A DNA stretch of 64,000 nucleotides from Paragonimus skrjabini miyazakii (Eukaryota > Platyhelminthes > Trematoda > Plagiorchiida > Troglotrematidae), in contig JTDE01001305.1 in the NCBI GenBank assembly GCA_014338405.1, positions 11,209 through 75,208 of the forward strand, read 5' to 3'. Below the pieces are notes generated by a model. It worked only from the letters and a program-made list of their open reading frames with translations, did not search any database and was not told the DNA's origin. Below, piece after piece: positions 58,160 through 64,000 of the stretch. The translations under genes and the position numbers were made by a program. Every line of letters begins with the position of its first letter. Positions within the stretch are counted from its first letter, which is position 1.

Positions 58160-58525
58160 TCAATGACCTCACATTGGATGTGATCAAGTTATCCTATCTG
58201 AACAGTGGGACATATTTCCATGTGGTGAGAAGTAGTAACCTAATGGTCATCGATTGTGGTTAACAGGGCAGTTACTGCGTCTTCTCTCAAGACTATCAGT
58301 TAACCTGGACATTACTCACAAACAGACGTTGCAGAGTATTCAAATATGGTTGGTCGGTCTTGTGTCAGATGAATTCATTATCACGGAGGTCAACACGATT
58401 GTCTCATAGAACGTGATCAGATTTAGAATCTAGGCTTTGTAAGCATGTGCACTATTCTCGAACTCAAAAAAGTGGTAAACTCGACCCAACTGACACTCTT
58501 CTCAAAGGAAACTGACTCATACATT
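58160..58525 (+). repeat. Repeat A, decayed, with a short opposed piece
   Basis: 58160-58200 resembles the A-box upstream segment on the - strand (caatgacctcacattgga). 58205-58525 is the + body (gtcatcgattgtggttaac, gcagttactgcgtcttctctc, ggaggtcaacacgattg). The 92-codon open frame over its 3' end is a shadow. Confidence 0.6.
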
Positions 58526-58529
58526 TATC

Positions 58530-59400
58530 TGAATGCAAAGCCTGTGTTTTTCAACTGGAAATTGACCAAATCCCTGACTACTCAGCAGCAATCTAGAATA
58601 TTGCCTAGCAGTTTTAATCGAAACGGAATGTTCCTTCTTGGAGCTAATACAATTGTTCAGTACTCCATGGGAAACATCGATGTACCTGAATCCATGTTTA
58701 TAGTGACGTCATTAAACGTATAACACATTTCCCAATAAGTACAGATGACATTACGAAGGAACAGTAAAATTAGTTTTGGAAGAGCATTTGTATCAGTAGG
58801 GTGACAAGTCAATACATGTTTCAAACACTACCCCAATGCATACAAAAATTAAAGATAACATACTCATCACATAAGACCAATTACCTCATGATGTAGAACA
58901 CGCAAGTAGAATTACGTAAAATGTACTCTGCAGAGACGTTTTGACCGATCTTTTCGGTTACGATACACGGACTATGATCAATTAACATGCATCAATTGAA
59001 ATAAGTGTAAATAAGTGTAAGAGTTCGAACGAGACCACGTTTAAGCGATATTGGTGCGAAACTTTTGAAATGAATATACTGTCCCGTTCAAGTAGGCTTC
59101 CTATACACTTTTCTCGTGATGGATCCATCATCGTTCACAGACAGTTCCACACCACATAGTAATCTTCACCGTCGATGACAGAACACATACTGTTTGGACA
59201 TTTACAAGAAGTAAGATGGAGAGAGTTGTTTTTTCCCCTCGAAGAACTGAACCTGACAAAACAATGGCAATGATATACGTTGAAAAAAAAGAAGATAACA
59301 GAAGGAAAGTAAAACTGTTTTATACGAACGGAATTAAAAACTGTGGACGTATCCTATCGTTCAGACTGTCTGAATACGAACAAATGAACTGTGTTCCAAC
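58530..59400. other. Unassigned intergenic sequence
   Basis: A 64-codon Lys-rich frame at 59216-59410 (+) has no recognisable domain. Confidence 0.35.
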
Positions 59401-59404
59401 AGAA

Positions 59405-59755
59405 GACTAATTTCTGTTTAGCAAGATATCTCTATTGAGATTGATGAGAACATTGCTGTTATGCGATAAAATGCAACCTTGCACTTTTTTAATGATTACC
59501 TGAAGACCATATGAACGCGCACCTTAAAATATTCTCTTCTGGAGCATGTGATCCGGTATTGCCTTCACGAATGCTTTCAGGAAAACAGATATACAATCGA
59601 CTGGCTGAGATTTCTAACTGATTTCCCTATATATTGATGCAATAAACCCGCCTTCCTGGCAGACGGTTATTTCATCGCTGAAGGTGCAACTGTCTAATGT
59701 TTTTATGAAGCGTTCACAGAGGATTCCATTACATTCTGGCTGATAGCGAGTCGCC
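59405..59755 (-). pseudogene. Decayed LINE reverse-transcriptase fragment
   Basis: On the - strand one frame reads 'RYQPECNGILCERFIKTLDS' (compare NYRPxSLTSxxCKxxERIxK of CR1/jockey RTs), then 'EGGF' (usually QHGF), then after a stop 'SQPVDCISVFLKAFVKAIPD' (compare VDVIYLDFSKAFDxVPH). The blocks are in the right order and nearly the right spacing. The catalytic Asp of the KAF block is gone and stops interrupt. I first considered an LTR integrase, but the KAF block favours a LINE. Confidence 0.5.
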
Positions 59756-59759
59756 TAAT

Positions 59760-60607
59760 CATGCGCGCTTTTCACTTTTAGTCACCCCAGTCACTTGTAC
59801 ATTCTTCAATGCTCAATGCGGACATGGAGTTCAACAGTGACTGACTCACAATCTAATACACATTTGATATATGCTTCGGTGTCTTGTTTGGTTCTGACCA
59901 CGTACAGTGATCCGTCCAGCAGATACGCCATTCCTAAAGTAACACAACCGCTGTGATGATTATTCACAACTAGTTGACGTACTTGGCGACATTGAGGTGG
60001 CTACACTTATTTACCAGGTAATGGGCTTGGACAGACAAGCTACAATGTTCAGTATAGCATATTTAAGTTAAATTTATCGGTCTGTTCAGAAAACCACGAC
60101 AGAATTTCATCGGCTTGAATTGTTATTTGAGGTAGAGAAGATAGCTTGCCTCGAGATTTTGCAAATTGCAAGAGGAATGTTTACTAAGCAGGCTCATCCT
60201 CATGCGTCCGAGTGTGACAGCCTACCTGGGCAATTTTTTTATAAAGATTTATTAATCTCTTGGGACAATAACACCTAATAAATACCATGTTCCCTAGTGT
60301 TATCCCAAGGGATTATCAGTCGAGTGTGTGTGTGCGAATCAAATTCATGTGCGTACCTAAGGATCAGTCATGAACCGAACCCTTTAAGCAAACGCAGAAG
60401 GGATTGGAAGCTGATGTTCCATAGGTTGGGTGCGGCTATACATGTTGAAGAGTGTTTGGTGAGAACCACATTCGATTCGCGTTTAAGCAAATGTGTGATG
60501 TTTATGATCCAAAGTAGAGCAGGTTTCCCACCTTTTCAACTTCTTTCACCTGAGCGCTCGCAGAGGGCGAGCGAAACCTGCCTGAAATTGATCAGATTCG
60601 CGCTTCA

Positions 60608-60649
<42 letters not shown>

Positions 60650-61705
60650 GCCGTGCGAATTGGTGGGGGTCTAACCCTGCATTCAATATGATCTTTAAAT
60701 TATATGCCTGATCTACAGGTTGTGATATCAACAAGACCGAACAAACCTGTCCAACTTATCAGATCTCATTTATTTATTTTTCGGGTCGATGCACATTTAG
60801 ATTAGAAATGTGTGGTCAAAATTATTTTGTGTGGAAAATTGGTTTCCTGGTATTTCGATGTAGTCGAATTACAGTTTAGTTGTTAGAAAGTGTCTACCCG
60901 TCACCATTAGTCGGGAAATTTGTTTCAAAATTAACGAAGGGATGACGTTTCTTTTGATTACGATGACAATCAAATGCATCGATCGTTGATTAGAAAACAG
61001 TAGCAACTATATAGGGGGTGATGCAAATAGAAGATACATTATGTAAGGTGTAGGCACCCAGATGGTTGGATAAATGTGGTTTATCACATAGTCGGTTTAC
61101 GGTAGTTACGATCACAATTTTGAATGCACGGCCACTGATACAGTTTGGCAGAAGGAACATGAGGTCACAGTGACCTTTTCCTGATCCGGAACTGTCCCAA
61201 GTCTACAATAAAAAGCAGAAGAATAATGGTCAATCACCTAGACCTTATGCACAAACACGTAATATGTTAACAATGTGAAACTAACGGGAGTAATGATCAG
61301 CTTTTCTCATTGTCGCTGAAGCTTTTAAAGGGACCACCGAGAAATCCCAAAATGTTTGTGTTATCTTCTGGGAGATGGCTGGGGTTATTTTCAGGGCTGT
61401 GTTGCACATTATCCATGGTGTTTCCTGTTCAAACCGAATGTTTCGTACTGGAAACTGGGAAGCACAGGTTACTGAAACAAGGCACTACCCAAGAAGCTAC
61501 CAGTGTCCCAGAAACATCTCGAAACATTAACGTAATGAGGTTATGCTCATTGAGTCGAGCCCTTCCAGTATGGGTCATCAGAGTAACTTCAGCCGATGTC
61601 ACTTCATTGTTGTTTCGTGAATCTTTCCATCATCAACTTCAGCAATTCTCTCTCTATGGGATCTGGAGAAGAAAGAGAAAACTTATCAGTTATTTACACC
61701 ATAAT
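59760..61705. other. Unassigned intergenic sequence
   Basis: 117- and 135-codon open frames (60297-60650 and 61310-61717, both +) have no recognisable domain. The first ends in a (GT)n tract. Not accepted as genes. Confidence 0.35.
60612..60644. repeat. (GT)n microsatellite
   Basis: About 16 uninterrupted GT units. Confidence 0.95.
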
Positions 61706-61707
61706 TA

Positions 61708-62255
61708 CATAATTTGAACAACACTCAGTTTTGGCTGCAGGTGGGCTTTATAACCAACCATTTTGAAAAAAAGATGAACTAGACTGCGGTTTCACATTTG
61801 TTAGAGCTTACCATCAGGGTACATGTTTGTTACGATCAAGGTTTCAAAGCTCCGGTTCACTTTCTACCGTGACAACCTTAGTTGACGACTTATATCAATG
61901 ACCTTACAACAAAATCAACAGAGTTAGAATATAGTTAACTACACAACATATTCGCTTATGAACAATGTTGGGGTTGTCCGATCTTCGTGAGAACAGCACA
62001 GTATCTGTCATGTTAATTCCAGTCAACGACCCCACGGTTAAAATCAACCAGGCAAGCTGGAAATCACATAATTTATCTTAAATATGGAGCTACATTCGGA
62101 CTACTGTTATGCTGTCAGGTATTTAGTAATTGTAAGTTGCACATTGTTCAAATGTGATTGAAGTGATCATCCTCAAACAGAATATCCAACAAACCCCTTT
62201 CAAAAGGAAACATGAAATGAGAGTTTTACTCTCCAACTAATGCTCGTTAAGTGTT
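61708..62255 (-). repeat. Repeat A, decayed copy plus a second tail piece
   Basis: 61708-62075 follows the - strand order tail, hammerhead remnant, tRNA-like remnant (atatcaatgacctta), 5' body (gttaattccagtcaacgacc). 62150-62255 is another tail/hammerhead remnant in the same orientation (cccctttcaaaaggaaac, gagttttactctc). The sequence from 62260 to 62820 holds nothing recognised. Confidence 0.55.
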
Positions 62256-62824
62256 GAGGCCGAGTGTCAGTTGTATTTTATTTACATAAAACTGTTATCA
62301 GTGATGTGCTGTAACCCTTCTTATGCAGCACTACGTATGATATGGGTGCGAAACATCAGCCTTGTGCTGTTTCAATCAGAATTAAGTCGGACGTGGGTGA
62401 TTATATGACTGTGAAGGGAGTGAGCAAATGTGAACATTATTCCATTTGTTATCCTCTAGCTGATTTTCCGGTGATCGTTTTCCGGTGAACGCTACACAAC
62501 TGGCATTATCCCCCGTGACATTTTGATCACAGTGACCTTCAACTCGTTAACTTTCTGGTTTCGGCCTGATACCCGATGCCACATGCATTTACATTTATGC
62601 TTAAAAGAAACATACATTCAGGTGATCGTTTAAGAACTATTTAAAGGTTTGTTGACTTCGATCAACCATTATCTGTTTTCGTCTCGGTGTGTGCCAGAGA
62701 TTAGGTAAACGGAGAAGGTGCGACGAAAGCGGATGGTATGCAGACACCACGACTATGAGTGTTTAAACGCACTGCGCCAGTAGTCCGATGAATTTGAATA
62801 TTTGGTACGGTAGGCGGTTTGAAA

Positions 62825-63015
62825 CAGTCAATAATGGATCGGGCAACTTGATCATTACTCACAAGTGAAAATGGTTGAGGGTTCACATATGATAATTCAG
62901 TCGTGCCTAAGTTGAAGTCAGTGGCACAGTAGTCAATACGGTTGCCTCATGAATAGCGTGACCGGAGTTCTAGTCTCAGCCAACGTGGCAACGATATGCA
63001 CTACCGACTCATCGG
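62825..63015 (+). repeat. Repeat A, 5' two-thirds
   Basis: 'gatcgggcaacttgatcattactcacaagtg', 'cacatatgataattcagtcgtgcc', A box (gtggcacagtagtcaa), 'ggttgcctcatgaatagcgtg', and 'gatatgcactaccgactcatcgg', where the hammerhead begins and breaks off. Confidence 0.85.
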
Positions 63016-63019
63016 TTAA

Positions 63020-63635
63020 GATCTAAACCCATGCACAAATTCACTCATATTCTGGACTTAGGCGAGCATTTTCAATATGGACAGATCATAATCGCAAAGA
63101 AGTTTAACCTTCGGTTTGTCTACTCATTGTCTTAGTTTCCCAGAAAGTTTCCATAAAAGTCCCATCTTACTTAGCTTAAGGATGTTAATAAGCGTGTGCT
63201 TTGTAGATCGATGAACACATGGGAGTACCATGACAGTCTATGGATGATTAATTGTTTCGTTCGTTCGCGTAAATTAAATTCTTGACTGTTTGACTCTCTA
63301 GGTTCTGCCCATTCATCACTCAACTTGCTGAACTGCACAAAAACATTCATTCCGAGATCCCTGTACACTGATGACTCAATGGTTTGTATTTTGTACTATG
63401 CCGGTGGGGTTGCCAAAAAGTGTCCAGGTTGATTCGAGTTCAAGTTACGTCATAAGTTCATTCACCAAATCAATAAAAATCCAGCTTCAAACTGGTGATA
63501 CTCGTTAGATGGAATGTATGACACTCACTTCAGAAGCGGTAAAACAACTATAATTGATCGGTGGTATGGGATTTTCGTCGAAACTGATAGAATATCACAA
63601 AGTTGCTCGCTGCTTTCGTAGTTTTGAGGTAAAAA
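63020..63635. other. Unassigned intergenic sequence
   Basis: Nothing recognised. Confidence 0.4.

Positions 63636-63638
<3 letters not shown>

Positions 63639-63675
<37 letters not shown>
63639..63675. repeat. (TA)n microsatellite
   Basis: About 18 TA units, directly followed by a repeat A terminus. Confidence 0.95.
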
Positions 63676-63677
<2 letters not shown>

Positions 63678-63679
63678 AG

Positions 63680-63765
63680 TGAATTCACTCACTACTTACC
63701 AGTGATCAAAAAACCGCTATTGCTATCTCATTGTGGAGAGAAGAACTAATGAGATAGAGTGCAAG
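63680..63765 (+). repeat. Repeat A 5' end fragment
   Basis: 'ctcactacttaccagtgatcaaa' and 'gtggagagaagaactaa' match the family's terminus and start of body. No 3' part follows. 63770-64000 shows nothing else. Confidence 0.55.
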
Positions 63766-64000
63766 CCTACAAAAGTATGTAGGCAAATTCTACGGAATTG
63801 AGAGTAAAGCTGTACATCCGACTCTTGAATGTACTAAGTGTGCGCAGAAATAAGAATGTCATATAATCCAACACAAAGTTGACAAACGTTAAATGATGAA
63901 AACAGTACAGTCAGTCAGTTGTTTCATGTAGGACCTAAATTGTACCAGTCAAAAATATTATGTAAGCGGTTTTTATGTCACAGTTTGATTACTATGCCAT

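Noticed and set aside
59680..59755. Retroviral-type integrase (YQPECNG...ERF resembles YHPQCNGxxERF)
   Set aside because: The continuation has a LINE-type KAF block at the right distance and no other integrase motif, so a LINE reverse transcriptase fits better.
60297..60650. 117-codon open frame ending in a Val/Cys run
   Set aside because: The end is the translated GT microsatellite and the rest has no domain.
61310..61717. 135-codon open frame as a gene
   Set aside because: No domain, no clear splice or start context, and its end runs into a repeat A tail.

Overview
The window looks like a stretch of an AT-rich, repeat-dense, intron-rich animal genome. It is most likely from a flatworm, probably a digenean trematode. 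I infer this from the mix of RTE-like and CR1-like LINEs, Ty3/Gypsy gag remnants, tRNA-derived short repeats carrying hammerhead-ribozyme motifs (a combination established for schistosomes), and a Spalt-type zinc-finger gene with large introns. No species can be named from the sequence alone. I see no CRISPR array, operon, rRNA or intact tRNA gene.

Only one protein-coding gene is well supported. It is a Spalt/SALL-family C2H2 zinc-finger transcription factor on the + strand. Its exons lie at 48814-49977, 51080-51135 (running into a 112-bp assembly gap inside a zinc finger) and 52317-52997 (stop codon). A phase-compatible candidate upstream exon ends at 38684, which would make the intervening intron about 10.1 kb.

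Most other recognisable sequence is mobile-element debris. 20.94-21.82 kb (-) is a GC-rich LTR-retrotransposon gag with only two in-frame stops and a frameshifted zinc knuckle. 29.09-29.74 kb (+) is an older Gypsy-type gag. 30.18-33.35 kb (-) is a nearly full-length but broken RTE-like LINE. 34.31-35.13 kb (+) is a CR1-like LINE 3' half. 59.40-59.76 kb (-) is a decayed LINE reverse-transcriptase piece. Two diverged copies of another dispersed repeat lie at 10.8 and 26.5 kb, and two copies of a second tRNA-derived SINE at 17.8 and 20.6 kb.

The most interesting content is a short interspersed family, here called repeat A, with about 26 copies or fragments at 1.8-16.9 kb and 40.8-63.8 kb and none seen between. 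Its 3' half holds, in order, a tRNA-Met-like A box and B box, a 45-nt hammerhead-ribozyme motif with every invariant core position present in the best copies, and a conserved tail of about 125 bp. Many copies also carry at the 5' end an inverted copy of that hammerhead-plus-tail region, so the element has long terminal inverted repeats with opposed hammerheads. Three such copies are bracketed by direct repeats of 11, 12 and 8 bp that look like target-site duplications, so the inverted arm appears to have moved as part of the unit. A tRNA-promoted, hammerhead-bearing, terminally inverted element with variable-length duplications is the best candidate here for something undescribed.
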